This document shows, piece after piece, positions 55,501 to 64,000 of a DNA stretch of 64,000 bases. The notes beneath the pieces are model-generated. The model saw nothing but the letters and a program-made list of their open reading frames with translations. It did no database searches and had not been told where the DNA came from. Origin of the DNA: Paludibacteraceae bacterium. GTDB taxonomy: Bacteria > Bacteroidota > Bacteroidia > Bacteroidales > Paludibacteraceae. How positions within the stretch are numbered: the first letter of the stretch is position 1; each line of letters starts with the position of its first letter. The translations under genes were made by a program, and so were the position numbers. Location of the stretch: NCBI GenBank assembly GCA_017647145.1, contig JAGCLD010000007.1:1-64000 (forward strand). Reading direction: 5' to 3'.

Positions 55501-58500
55501 TTGAGGAGTAACCAAACGAAGGAGAGTAGATTGTTGCGTACCCTTTTCGCTGGCAGTATTAAATGAGAAGACACGTTCGTTAGCCGTATTCACAGCGTAG
55601 GTCACTTGCATTTGAGCCTGTGGATGGTAGGTTTTAGCCGCTACATGCGGATAAGCCAATCGAGTTGTTTCCACCGGATAATCCGTCAATGCAGGAGCGA
55701 ATCCATCGACAGGACGATAGTTGCATGTGAGCGATTCAAGAGAAGCATCAGCACTCAAGGAGCCGGCACAATTAATGCGGTAAACATTTTTCACAGCCGC
55801 TTTATTGGTAATAAGCAAGAGTACAGAGTCAGCCGTGATGATGTGTGTAATCTTGTCAGACGGCAATTGGCTTGTGTAGTGCAGTGTCAATTCAGGTTCA
55901 ACCTCCGCATCATAGTCATACACATAGCGATCAGGTGCGAATCCATCTACCGGATAGCCATTAAATGAGAGCGAAGTGAGTTGAGCAGTAGAAGGAGCAA
56001 TCGGACGAAGGAAATTGACAGTATAAGTAGCCTTCGCGATGCCATCTTGAGCCGTTACGTTCAAGAGGACCTTATCATTATCAGCCACCACATTCACCTG
56101 TTGACCTTCAGATGATTTCTTAAAGAACACATACGGAGCAACCGCACCCGCCGGGAGTTCTACATCATAAGACTTCACAGCCGCATCATAAGCGAGGGCA
56201 TATCCATCCACAGAGAGTGATTGAAGCGCAGTGACATTATCCTTTTCCTCAATGATATTGATGGTATAAAGTTGTTCATCCCCATTTTCAGCCTTAACAG
56301 TGATCAGGAACTTTTCATTACCCTCAAATGCGTAAGAAATCGTTTGGTTGTAGTTAGCCCCTTCAATTTCCACATTAGGCATGGTGCGTGTCATGTTAGG
56401 CAAGGAGTATGAATACACATACTTATCCGCAGCAAAGTCAGAGAGGAGAACACCATTCACCTTGACAGACTTCAAGAATTTATTCGCCGACGCCGGACGC
56501 ATGAACTTGATGGTGTAGCCTTGTGTAGAACCATCCTCAGCCGTTACCGTGATAGTAGCCGTACGTTCACCGTTCACCTCATCCGACCAAACGATACGAT
56601 GTTGTTGGTCTTGCACTTGACCCGTCATTTCAATCTTAGGCAAGACAAAGTTTTCAGCCTCTAATGTATAAGTATATTCAAAGACATTCGGATTGAATCC
56701 ATCCAGTGGCGCATTATTTACTGAGATAGCAGCAAGGAGGTTGTTGTACCAGAAGCGAGGATTGCGGACATAGAGTTTAGACTGCGGTTCATCATCAAAT
56801 TGACCATATTTAATAGACTGGGCATTTTCGCTATGCGCTGAGTTGAGCGTCAAGTTTATTTGCTTAAAATACTCTATTGTAGTATTAATTTCCTGTGATG
56901 CCACCTGCCATTCTCCCAATCCGTTAAAAGAACCTTTATATAAATGTTCTTCTGTATCATTAATCTTCAATAGTATTCTCCAATTGTCCATTTGATTAAA
57001 TGAGATTGGCTGATAGTCCAGCATAAATCGGTTTGGCGTATTGTAGAATGGGATACCCCCAGAAACAGATGATATTGTACCATTATTCTCTTTCAGTTTC
57101 ATTGTCAAAGTACCAATTGTCATCATACCCGGAATAGCTCCATATGGTGCTCTATGATAGATTGTATTCAGCAATACAGTATTATCACCAGCTTGGGTTA
57201 CTTCGCCACCAGTATAATAAGGTCCTGGTATCAAAGTCCATATATTATCCAACACTTTGTCGGCATCAGCCGGCACTTCCCATCCTTCCGGCTTTAGTAC
57301 TCCTTCTGCTTTTTTTGTTTTTGTCCATTTAGAGAAGTCAGCATTCGGAATGATGTGTTGTGGATAGTGGAAGTGAACCCAGTATGTTACCTCTTGATCA
57401 TCACGTTTCACTACCACTTTCGCTTTGTTTTGGTCGATAGTTTCTTCCAATATAGAAGCGCCTGTCGCAGCAACAGCTTCCACAGCAGTTGGGATTGCTT
57501 CCACATTCCAGATGTAAGAAGTTTCTCTTGGGTCGAAGATAGGTAATTCTACGCCATCAATCTTTATAGCCGTGAGGAGTACAGGTTGTTCAGCCACACG
57601 ATAGGTAAGGTTGTAAACCGTGCGGTTGTCCACTCCATCATTTGAGAACACCACAATGCGTGTTCCCCCCAAGATACCCTTAGACGTGATGAATGTGCTT
57701 TGCTCCTTGAAAGATTTAGCAATATTGATAGTTGGGATTTCCTTTGTGCCATAAGGCAAGTCAACCACGTAGTTATAAACATCCTTTTGAAGCATTACCG
57801 GAATGGTTCCCACAGTGATACCCGTTAATATATTCTCCTTTCCACTACCTTCCATTGCGTAGCGAATGGTGTAGGTTTGTGTTGTTCCATCTTCAGCCTT
57901 TACCTTAATAGTAGCCGGAGTGTAGAGATTTCCAGCTTGGTAGTTTACGATTTGTTCCGTAAGCACAGAACCATTTTCTTCGCCCAAGTCCCAGGTCAAG
58001 AGCGGTGCCGACTTCGTGTCATATGGGAGAGAGATGGTGTAGTCGTAAGTAGTAGGATTGAATCCCGGAATTTCTTGTAAGTTATCATAATCAAAGTAGA
58101 TAGCAGAGAGGGTAGCCACACTTGATTTCTTCACTTTGAAATTGACGGTATAAGTTTGTTTAGCCACTCCATCTTCAGCCGTCACTACAATCTTCGTTGG
58201 CCCCTCAACTCCCCCATAGGTCATTTCTATGATTTGGCCTTTGAGCATAGGTTTAGGATTAAGTACAGGAGGGACCTTCGTACGCCAAGGGAGTTCTACC
58301 GTGTATTCAAACTTGTCGTATGCAAAATCAGGCAAAGAAGCAAATGCACCCTCAGTAGCATTATACATTTGCAAGTCGCTCAACATGGCCACATTTGTTT
58401 TAACGATGTTGTATCGTATTACAAATTTTCTTTGTGAACCATCTTCAGCCACAACGAGGATTTCTGTACCATTGAGTCCGGCATCCGCCAACGCCACCAT

Positions 58501-61500
58501 TTGTCTTTCCTCCGCAGCCACATAAGTAGCAGTAGGAGCAGGAATGTCGGCAATCCAGTCAATGGTGATCGTATCAGACGTAGCAAAGTCATCCATTGTA
58601 AGGATTTTCTCGTATGCCACAGAGCGTTGCGTCAAGATAATTTTTTCCAGGTTCTTATTAGAAGAAGGTTGGAATGCAAGTTTGATAGAATAAGTAGTAG
58701 AAGCCGAAGCATCTTCAGACACGACTACCAATTGAGCATTACCTTCCACCGCCGGAGAGATGAGGGTAACATGTTGACGTTCGTCACCTTTAACATAAGT
58801 AATAGTAGGAGCTGCAGTAGTTCCAACCGGCAAGATGTATTGGTAGTCCGTTTTAGTAGGATTGAAACCAGCGATAGACACTCCATCTAAGAGAATGTTA
58901 GCCAAGCGTGCATTCGTTGATTTAAGTTTATTGAAGATGACATGATAAGTAGTCGTTTCACCATTTTCAGCTTTGACGATTAACTTAGTGTCACCCGTAA
59001 TAGCATTCGTTTCCGTGATAACCGATTGTTTACTTTCTCCAAGAACATATCCCACCACCGGTATTGCTGTAGCCGAAGCCGGGAGTGTGATGGTATAGTC
59101 GGTAGTATTAGCGTTCCACCCCTCAATAACACGTCCGTCGAGCGTAATGCTTTGCAGTTTAGAGTTATTAGATTGCGGATAGTTGATGTCAATCGTATAA
59201 ACATTCTTGCTACCCGATTCCGGTGTCACTTCAATGCGCACCATACCTGTGATTTTAGGCACAGCAATGGACACATTTTGTCCGACTTCCTTATCCACCG
59301 TGATGTCAGGGCATTGCGTTACAGCAGCCGACAACACATAGTTGTAATTTAATGTAGAAGGCACAAATCCCGCCAAAGGCTGTCCATCCACATAAATCAT
59401 TTTGAGGAAAGCATTTTCAGACTTCTGTACACTAAATGTGATGGTGTAGATACGCGTAGTACCATCTTCCGCTTTCACGAGGATTTGTGTTGTTCCATTC
59501 AAACCTCCCTTTGTAACGACTACACTTTGTGCAGCATCCGCCTTGGTGTAAGTAATGTCCGGGAACAAGGTAGTACCAGCAGGCAGTTCCACGGTGTAAT
59601 CGAGTACAGAAGGTTGGAATCCGGTGATGGTCACACCATCTATTTTGATTTCGTTAAGGTTGACATTATTATTTGTTTCCACAGAGAATTTCAAACTATA
59701 CACAGTAATTGCACCCGTTTGAGCTTTTACAGTGATTTTTGTTTCCCCATTTACACCACCTTCTACTTTACGGATTGTCTGAGAAGCATCAGCCGCCGTC
59801 CATGTAATTTCAGGAAGTTTAGTAGTACCACGTGGGAGGGTGATTTCATAGTTAGTCTTTGTAGCCGAGAATCCATCAAGCATTTTGCCATCCAGCATAA
59901 TCGCTTGTAAGGTAGCATTAGAAGACTTTTGTACTTCGAATGTGATGGTGTAGGTAGTCACCGATCCATCTTGAGCCATTACCACAATACGTGTAGTACC
60001 AGTCAATCCGCCCTCATTGAGGGTAATCGTTTGATAGTCGTCCCCCTTAACATAAGTCACAACAGGAGCAGCAGTAGTGCCTTGTTGTAATTGCACCTTG
60101 TAGGCGGTGGTGTTAGCATCAAAACCAGCGAGCGACTCACCATTGAGCAAGATATCTTTCAGTGTAGAAACCGAAGACTTGACAGCAGAGAATGTGATAC
60201 GATAGATAACCTTCGTGCCATTTTGTGCCGTGACCGTGATAGTAGTAACCCCATCAATACCACCCGTCAGAACGTCCACAGTTTGATATGCATCCCCTTT
60301 TACGTATGTGATTGCAGGTACTTCGTTTACACCCAGAGGTAGTGCATAGTTATAGCTTTTCACTTCAGGGTCAAAACCTTGTAAAGAGACCCCACCCACT
60401 TGAATATCCTTTAAGAGTGCGTAAGAAGACTCAGTGATGATGTAGGAAATAGAATACGTACGCGATGTGCCCCCTTGCGGAGTAACTGTAATTGTAGTAG
60501 TTCCATCGAGTCCGCCATCCACCACTGTGATGGTTTGTTCACCTTCCGGATAAGCCGAAACCGGTGTGATGGTAGGCGCAGCAGTAGTGCCCAAAGGAAG
60601 TTCCACTTTATATTTTGTCTTAGTAGGAGCAAATCCAGTCAAAGAAACACCATTTACCAAGATATCAGCCAGTGTATTATCCGTGAGTTTACCCACAGAA
60701 AGGTTGAGCGTGTATGTTTTCTTAGTCACTCCGTCAGCAGCAGTAACCACAATAGTAGCCACACCCGGCACACCGGTGCAATTCACCGTGTAGGTTTGTT
60801 CGTCTTCGCCTTTTATTACGTCAATTTGTGGGCAAGACTTCGTTCCATAAGGGAGTTCGATGTCATAGTTTTGGTTGTAGGCAACAAAACCGGTCAATGC
60901 TTCGCCATCAATCGTAATAGCCGATGGATTAGCATTGTCCGATTTCTTAGCCGCAAAAATCACCTGATAGGTGGAAGACGACGAACCGTCTTCTGCATAT
61001 ATAGTTATAGTTGAAGGTTTGTCTAATTCAGAGGCATAAACGATTTGACATTCCGAATCAGAAAGTCGTCTGCCCGAACGATAGCAACGAATTTCAGGAA
61101 TGTCAGTAGCTGTAGCACCTTGACCTAAGGAATAGGTATATTCAGTTACATTAGGCGAAACACCTGCTATAGGACGTTCAATAGTTTCGCCCGGTCTAAC
61201 AATTTTGATTTCTTCCAGTTTAGAACTATAAATCAACTGGATGTCATCCGCCCAGATAGTTGCGTTTTTTTCCACCTCTGCATTATCTCGCTTATTCGGA
61301 TAGTTAGCTGCAGAGATGATTATGTTAGCTTTTTCAGGTTTTTCGTCCGCGAGGTAACGAATAGGCACTTTAATCAAGGTCCAATCGTTGAATCGCTCCA
61401 TGGAGCGCCATTGAGCCTCAGCCACTTGTGTAGCCTTTTCTGCAATAGTACAAACATTACCATCCGCTTGGATTCGAATGTCAGACTCTTCATCGTAGTG

Positions 61501-62037
61501 TGTTGTTTCCGAACATCCATTATCCTTATTCAAATAACTTGTACCTTTAGATGTACCTTTCCAAGAATAGAATATGATGTGTGCATTTACATTGCCACTG
61601 GAAGTACGCTTCACCCACACACTCATTGTGTCAGGACGATGCGTAAATGTAATACCGCCATCCGTACCCGCTGTAGCAGAACCAGTATTTATCCCACTGA
61701 TCCACGACCAAGGTTTACCAAGTGTGAACCAAGCCGGACTAGTCTCCTTTATACCAGCCGCTCCCACTTCTGTATTAATCGCTTTAGCGCAATAGGTACC
61801 CGAATGAGGATTACCGTCCGGGAAAACCATGTTGGCACCGGCAGTAATACCCACTACGGTTTTCTTAATATTCGATGTATTCCATCCCACCGGACGTTGT
61901 CCATCCTCAAACTGATTAAGAGCATCGTATTCCCAGTTTTCAAATCCCGCATTAGGAATCTGAAAATCATCAGCCATAGTAAGCTGGGGCAATAAGATTG
62001 TAGCACATAGTGCCACGAGATAGTAGATTTTTTTCAT
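52561..62037 (-). CDS. Giant secreted protein with about 30 cadherin-like beta-sandwich repeats and T9SS-type C-terminus
   Basis: The 3158-aa product has a signal peptide (MKKIYYLVALCATILLPQLTMA). Residues about 22-270 are a PCMD-like domain (putative carbohydrate-metabolism domain; IPNAGFENWEYD). About 15 repeats of roughly 75-90 residues follow (272-1555), each like ILVNGVSLTGFAPTKTKY...LPLGTT...TITVTAQDG...YTITF, matching the cadherin-like family PF12733. A second PCMD-like domain (IIPNADFSKWTK, about 1560-1765) and about 15 more repeats (1765-3065) come next. The last 90 residues (VFLYDMFGHRLAYG...YVFTFVYKGKILRSVKVSH) look like a T9SS type A sorting domain. It is probably a very long surface adhesin. 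The start was chosen at the signal peptide; the frame is open 33 codons further upstream. Confidence 0.88.
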   Translation of the reverse strand: MKKIYYLVALCATILLPQLTMADDFQIPNAGFENWEYDALNQFEDGQRPVGWNTSNIKKTVVGITAGANMVFPDGNPHSGTYCAKAINTEVGAAGIKETSPAWFTLGKPWSWISGINTGSATAGTDGGITFTHRPDTMSVWVKRTSSGNVNAHIIFYSWKGTSKGTSYLNKDNGCSETTHYDEESDIRIQADGNVCTIAEKATQVAEAQWRSMERFNDWTLIKVPIRYLADEKPEKANIIISAANYPNKRDNAEVEKNATIWADDIQLIYSSKLEEIKIVRPGETIERPIAGVSPNVTEYTYSLGQGATATDIPEIRCYRSGRRLSDSECQIVYASELDKPSTITIYAEDGSSSSTYQVIFAAKKSDNANPSAITIDGEALTGFVAYNQNYDIELPYGTKSCPQIDVIKGEDEQTYTVNCTGVPGVATIVVTAADGVTKKTYTLNLSVGKLTDNTLADILVNGVSLTGFAPTKTKYKVELPLGTTAAPTITPVSAYPEGEQTITVVDGGLDGTTTITVTPQGGTSRTYSISYIITESSYALLKDIQVGGVSLQGFDPEVKSYNYALPLGVNEVPAITYVKGDAYQTVDVLTGGIDGVTTITVTAQNGTKVIYRITFSAVKSSVSTLKDILLNGESLAGFDANTTAYKVQLQQGTTAAPVVTYVKGDDYQTITLNEGGLTGTTRIVVMAQDGSVTTYTITFEVQKSSNATLQAIMLDGKMLDGFSATKTNYEITLPRGTTKLPEITWTAADASQTIRKVEGGVNGETKITVKAQTGAITVYSLKFSVETNNNVNLNEIKIDGVTITGFQPSVLDYTVELPAGTTLFPDITYTKADAAQSVVVTKGGLNGTTQILVKAEDGTTRIYTITFSVQKSENAFLKMIYVDGQPLAGFVPSTLNYNYVLSAAVTQCPDITVDKEVGQNVSIAVPKITGMVRIEVTPESGSKNVYTIDINYPQSNNSKLQSITLDGRVIEGWNANTTDYTITLPASATAIPVVGYVLGESKQSVITETNAITGDTKLIVKAENGETTTYHVIFNKLKSTNARLANILLDGVSIAGFNPTKTDYQYILPVGTTAAPTITYVKGDERQHVTLISPAVEGNAQLVVVSEDASASTTYSIKLAFQPSSNKNLEKIILTQRSVAYEKILTMDDFATSDTITIDWIADIPAPTATYVAAEERQMVALADAGLNGTEILVVAEDGSQRKFVIRYNIVKTNVAMLSDLQMYNATEGAFASLPDFAYDKFEYTVELPWRTKVPPVLNPKPMLKGQIIEMTYGGVEGPTKIVVTAEDGVAKQTYTVNFKVKKSSVATLSAIYFDYDNLQEIPGFNPTTYDYTISLPYDTKSAPLLTWDLGEENGSVLTEQIVNYQAGNLYTPATIKVKAEDGTTQTYTIRYAMEGSGKENILTGITVGTIPVMLQKDVYNYVVDLPYGTKEIPTINIAKSFKEQSTFITSKGILGGTRIVVFSNDGVDNRTVYNLTYRVAEQPVLLTAIKIDGVELPIFDPRETSYIWNVEAIPTAVEAVAATGASILEETIDQNKAKVVVKRDDQEVTYWVHFHYPQHIIPNADFSKWTKTKKAEGVLKPEGWEVPADADKVLDNIWTLIPGPYYTGGEVTQAGDNTVLLNTIYHRAPYGAIPGMMTIGTLTMKLKENNGTISSVSGGIPFYNTPNRFMLDYQPISFNQMDNWRILLKINDTEEHLYKGSFNGLGEWQVASQEINTTIEYFKQINLTLNSAHSENAQSIKYGQFDDEPQSKLYVRNPRFWYNNLLAAISVNNAPLDGFNPNVFEYTYTLEAENFVLPKIEMTGQVQDQQHRIVWSDEVNGERTATITVTAEDGSTQGYTIKFMRPASANKFLKSVKVNGVLLSDFAADKYVYSYSLPNMTRTMPNVEIEGANYNQTISYAFEGNEKFLITVKAENGDEQLYTINIIEEKDNVTALQSLSVDGYALAYDAAVKSYDVELPAGAVAPYVFFKKSSEGQQVNVVADNDKVLLNVTAQDGIAKATYTVNFLRPIAPSTAQLTSLSFNGYPVDGFAPDRYVYDYDAEVEPELTLHYTSQLPSDKITHIITADSVLLLITNKAAVKNVYRINCAGSLSADASLESLTCNYRPVDGFAPALTDYPVETTRLAYPHVAAKTYHPQAQMQVTYAVNTANERVFSFNTASEKGTQQSTLLRLVTPQETSTALGAILLNNNPLRENGDVYVSSSVYQPEVKDYTIRLRSASPKMTQPSMPNLGVIAGAYGQTVEVENNGISGDTYITVTSQSGDETTYTLKFAPELSSNVQLDNLLINYETIEAFQPKRYFYEIDLPKGSDLPVVSWQQADAFQTVVLKEYENRIDVVVTAENGDSETYQIDINWLPSNETNIESILSNGQPLDGFNPTIYDYFIELPVGTTTEPMLKIVAGAEGQSISITNGGVNGITTITVVAPDGVTTRDYRLHYNLLMSENNKLAMIYLNGNDLPGFNPDVRDYDVLLAMEDPTPLVTWKTGDDFQTVTRTTREDGTVVLTVVPERAELKYEYIIRFSRAASKNANLRSIEIDGAVIEGFKADMYNYTVKLPVGTDAVPYVSYTKAEEWQTVEYTEPTSLAEPAVIKVFAQDNSYTNTYYVMFERLLSDVDTLKAIFVGGLPLEDFKATQSAYELTLPYGTTQLPEISYEVGDSYQKVELVASDKAYTLIVTAENGQHRTYAVVFSIEKSANADLAAIYQNGTLLDGFDPQITDYEIALPYGTTELPRVTAEKAEMAQTILIKPATQIKDTTYITVTAENGMQQEYKVTYVVKKSNNALLKAIYIDGKPLTTTAKEFLADQDFAPENMEYQIVLPVYSKVLPTITWEAQVAESLVEYQMNACTSCDVAQGTATLRVVAQDETDENEYIITFTTQLSANVLLEDITINGKSLSGFSPDTKEYVLSFPVGTDSTAFPTKDQISVTISENGQTYTVIDNQPNLLIIQVTAPDGVTKGTYVILSEIALSDNVFLADLTLHGNTIQGFDSTKLEYTYLLPFGTAEISLDWVGYTPGDEYQEVLLTTSGNVAEGDAAVNIFVTAQDGTEAIYTIHFVVTEDDPANFPSQDDICLAKLGDGRWRATSIRNNVQVFLYDMFGHRLAYGMIPVLDPNEKDFMCEAGSTTVGLDFTLPKKENLYVFTFVYKGKILRSVKVSH

Positions 62038-62163
62038 GTTATATACATTAAAATTGATTTTTTTCATTGATTGCGTCGTGTCATAGTGCGAAACGAGGCA
62101 TAAACACAACAGATGTGAAGAGGAGTTATTCTTCACATTTTAGATGAGGGGAAGTAAACAGAA

Positions 62164-62541
62164 TCAGTCAGAACAAACGCGCAGACGAATGCGATGCGCT
62201 TCCGGACATGAAAAGACGCCATCAAAGAGACGAGCGGCAAGATTAGCCAACTGGCAAAGATACTCTCTGAGATGGTCAATAGTATCTTCTACATAATCAA
62301 AAGAACAAACGTAAGTGTCACATGTTTTTGCTTTTTCAGCCTTGATGTCATCATCAGCACTAGCCGCATTGACTGTCTCATAGCCTGCAGACTTCCATGA
62401 TTTGAATTGCTCGCGCACTCCAAACATATCGTCTTTCAGACTGACAGAACCCGCAGCTGTAAAGATGTAAATCAACAGCCAATAAAAGCGTTTTAATATG
62501 GACGTTAAGATGCGTTCCATGGTTTGTGTTATGCTATGCAC
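62164..62541 (-). CDS. Small cysteine-containing protein of unknown function
   Basis: The 125-aa product has a hydrophobic segment near 17-34 (FYWLLIYIFTAAGSVSL), which could be a signal peptide or membrane anchor, then a polar part with five cysteines (CDTYVCSF, YLCQL, FSCPEA, RVCSD). I recognise no domain. The ATG at 62520 (MERILTSIL) gives a more usual signal-peptide start than the one at 62541. A consensus promoter (62559-62588) lies just upstream. The giant repeat gene starts 126 bp downstream on the same strand and has no obvious promoter of its own, so the two may share a transcript. Confidence 0.55.
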   Translation of the reverse strand: MHSITQTMERILTSILKRFYWLLIYIFTAAGSVSLKDDMFGVREQFKSWKSAGYETVNAASADDDIKAEKAKTCDTYVCSFDYVEDTIDHLREYLCQLANLAARLFDGVFSCPEAHRIRLRVCSD

Positions 62542-62558
62542 ACTTTTTTATTCATGTG

Positions 62559-62588
62559 CAAAAGTACGGATATTTATCCAAAACACAA
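62559..62588 (-). promoter_or_regulatory. Promoter upstream of 62541, possibly also serving the giant gene
   Basis: On the minus strand TTG (complement of 62586-62588) lies 19 bp upstream of TACTTTTG (complement of 62559-62566). Confidence 0.65.
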
Positions 62589-62827
62589 TGTGTTTTTTGA
62601 GTTTTTTAACAGAGGAAATCACTATACAGCTGATTATCTGCTCATTGAATAAACACATCCATAGAGGCATTTTCAGCCAAGTTGTTGCGTGGATTTTAGA
62701 GCAAAGTGCACCCTGTCTTCTACAAAAGCAAGAGATAACACTTTAAAAGAGAAAGAAGAAACTCAAGCACATACATACAGCAATTACGAAACTTTAGCCT
62801 TTGTACCGGCGGCAATTAAAACAAAAC

Positions 62828-62854
62828 AGGATGTGCCATACACTGACACATCCT
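62828..62854 (-). terminator. Terminator of the DUF6359-like gene
   Basis: AGGATGTG (62828-62835) pairs with CACATCCT (62847-62854) around an 11-nt loop; on the minus strand GTTTTGTTTT follows. Confidence 0.85.
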
Positions 62855-62882
62855 ATTTATAGTAAGGATTGAACAATCACTA

Positions 62883-64000
62883 TTATTCCACTACGAAGTT
62901 TCTTGCTTCCCAGGTAGCAGACTCAGTGTTGTCGCAAGTATATTTCAATGCGATGCGGCAATTTGCAGTCAAGAAAGCATCAGGGATAGGCAATTTACCA
63001 GAAGAAACATATCCCCATGCAGTAGTTCCGTGATTTACACCTTCAACAACTTCCCAAGTAGCAGCATTAGGATCACCAGACACATAGTCGTTAGAGATCA
63101 AGACAACATAGTTAGACACATCCACTGCCATGCTACCCTTAGGTCCACGAGCATGTTCAAAACTGAAAGTTACAGCAGATTTACCAGTCAAGTCAATAGC
63201 CGGAGTGATGAACCAGTCTTCGTTTTCCAATGTAGCACCATTTACGTATCCAGACATTTTCGCTCCATATTGTTCATCAAAAGTCCAAACTTGGTCACCC
63301 TTTACGCTATAAGCAGTAAATTTATCAAAGCTTTCTTGTGTAAGCAAAGTTTCAGCAAAGATTTTACCAGTCACGTCGATAGCTCCATCCACGATTTTAC
63401 CATCCAAGTAAGCCTCATCACCATTTTTCACACCAGGCATCGTGTTGTAAGGTTCGAGTGTACCATGGATTTTGAGTTTTTTACCCAAGTTTTCACCATG
63501 CGCCACAAGATTAACACCGTCACGGATAACGCCGGCAGGCAATTGCACACAAACAGAAGTAGTGTAATCATCCGCAGCGTCAGCAATCAACACGTTGTAT
63601 TGGTTGTCAGCTGTGAGAGCCGCTTCTCCATAAACAGGAGCTTTGCTATTGCCGTATGCACCCACGATGTATCCTTCCACCCATACTTTGATTTTGTTAT
63701 CCTTAGCACCTTGGTGTTGGATAGCTTGAGCAACAGAGAAAGGCATATCCATAGAGCCAGGTTCACCATCAGAAGGTTCAGTAAGTTGTTCATCCGGGTC
63801 CATACCAAATTTTTCTCCATTCACTTCAGCAAAGAGTACAGATTTCACACCATCCACTTTGAAATATTTTTCCAAGTTACCATAGAGGAGAACTGCTTGT
63901 CCAAGCATTTGTCCGTTTTCAGGCAAGTTCAATCCCATACGTACAGGACCAGAAGGTAATTGCACAGGTACACATTTGTTGTAGTCAGTAACATCAGCCG
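62883..64000 (-). CDS. Secreted protein with tandem DUF6359-like OB-fold domains (partial, 5' end outside window)
   Basis: The frame is open to the window edge, so the N-terminus is missing; an apparent GTG start at 63965 lies inside the first domain. At least two tandem OB-fold-like units of DUF6359 type are visible: the visible end of one runs from ADVTDYNKCVPVQLPSG to VLLYGNLEKYFKVDGVKSV, and the next runs from MPFSVAQAIQHQGAKDNKIK and VWVEGYIVGAYGNS through CVQLPAGVIRDGVNLVAHGE to LKIHGTLEPYNTMPGVKN. A C-terminal jelly-roll-like segment (WFITPAIDLTGKSAVTFSFEHA, last about 170 residues) resembles choice-of-anchor or DUF5017 modules. No T9SS sorting domain is seen at the C-terminus. It is probably an envelope or secreted protein of unknown function. 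Confidence 0.75.
   Translation of the reverse strand, partial: ADVTDYNKCVPVQLPSGPVRMGLNLPENGQMLGQAVLLYGNLEKYFKVDGVKSVLFAEVNGEKFGMDPDEQLTEPSDGEPGSMDMPFSVAQAIQHQGAKDNKIKVWVEGYIVGAYGNSKAPVYGEAALTADNQYNVLIADAADDYTTSVCVQLPAGVIRDGVNLVAHGENLGKKLKIHGTLEPYNTMPGVKNGDEAYLDGKIVDGAIDVTGKIFAETLLTQESFDKFTAYSVKGDQVWTFDEQYGAKMSGYVNGATLENEDWFITPAIDLTGKSAVTFSFEHARGPKGSMAVDVSNYVVLISNDYVSGDPNAATWEVVEGVNHGTTAWGYVSSGKLPIPDAFLTANCRIALKYTCDNTESATWEARNFVVE

Larger units (their letters stand above)
62542..62882. other. Intergenic region with promoter and terminator
   Basis: This 341-bp gap holds the promoter of the small cysteine-containing gene and the terminator of the DUF6359-like gene. I see nothing else in it. 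Confidence 0.7.

Noticed and set aside
62038..62136. 33-residue N-terminal extension of the giant protein
   Set aside because: The signal peptide begins at the ATG ending at 62037; the extension would place it internally.
52762..63959. Many plus-strand frames of 60-309 codons opposite the giant gene and the DUF6359-like gene
   Set aside because: They lie antisense to strongly coding, domain-bearing frames, have no domains or promoters, and arise from the codon bias of the repeats.

Overview
The window is chromosomal DNA of a Bacteroidota member, most likely order Bacteroidales. Promoters have the Bacteroidota form (TTTG or TTG about 19-20 bp upstream of TAnnTTTG) and Shine-Dalgarno sequences are mostly absent. 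PurL is the long single-chain type, histidine is degraded through a fused FTCD, and a type IX secretion (T9SS)/gliding component (GldJ) occurs with proteins carrying T9SS-type C-terminal sorting domains. Together these point to a T9SS-bearing lineage near Porphyromonadaceae/Paludibacteraceae; the genus cannot be read from the sequence. I see no prophage, insertion sequence, CRISPR array or defence island. Gene content is mostly core, with accessory surface-protein loci at about 12-15.8 kb and 52.5-64 kb.

Layout. 0-6 kb: a small secreted RHS-core fragment, lepA, purL. 6-11.5 kb: nhaD-type antiporter, then a tight run of Wzz-like protein, dgkA, comF-like gene and topB. 12-15.8 kb (minus): three-gene secreted-protein operon (T9SS-CTD protein, small secreted protein, 965-aa GLUG protein). 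16.4-24 kb: rpsT and tRNA-Glu, recO, a purple-acid-phosphatase-like enzyme, purD, an NtrC-type regulator without DNA-binding domain, an SDR, and an ECF sigma/membrane protein/Spy-like trio. 24.3-32.8 kb: fmt, a ComEA-like protein and the complete histidine-utilisation set ftcD-hutU-hutH-hutI. 32.9-37.6 kb: serS, rpmA, rplU (minus); rplS, an SpoU methyltransferase and dgt (plus). 37.6-42.5 kb (minus): rmlA, a fused kdsA-kdsC, kdsD, and separately gldJ. 43-45 kb: folP-cdaA behind a tandemly duplicated promoter. 45.3-52.1 kb (minus): exbB-4TM-exbD-exbD, tRNA-Ser, dusB-tatD, TlpA-like thioredoxin with a DUF6029 outer-membrane protein. 52.5-64 kb (minus): a 3158-aa surface protein with about 30 cadherin-like repeats, a small cysteine-containing ORFan, and a DUF6359-like secreted protein cut by the window end.

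How genes work together. HutH, HutU, HutI and FTCD convert histidine to glutamate with one-carbon transfer to folate; purine genes (purL, purD), fmt and folP are the window's other folate and one-carbon users. RmlA, KdsAC, KdsD and the Wzz-like protein supply surface polysaccharide and LPS sugars. ExbB/ExbD, GldJ, TlpA, DUF6029 and the giant repeat protein belong to the cell envelope and its secretion and energisation.

The least explained signal is a set of five short intergenic arrays, all with an 11-bp period but different unit sequences. Two of them (11826-11869 and 52365-52419) share a composite plan: a TTCCTATCTA(A/G) unit followed in phase by three units of form TGGTNNCGNNN. The kdsA-kdsC fusion and the duplicated folP promoter, with an inverted repeat over each -33 box, are the other items most worth checking.
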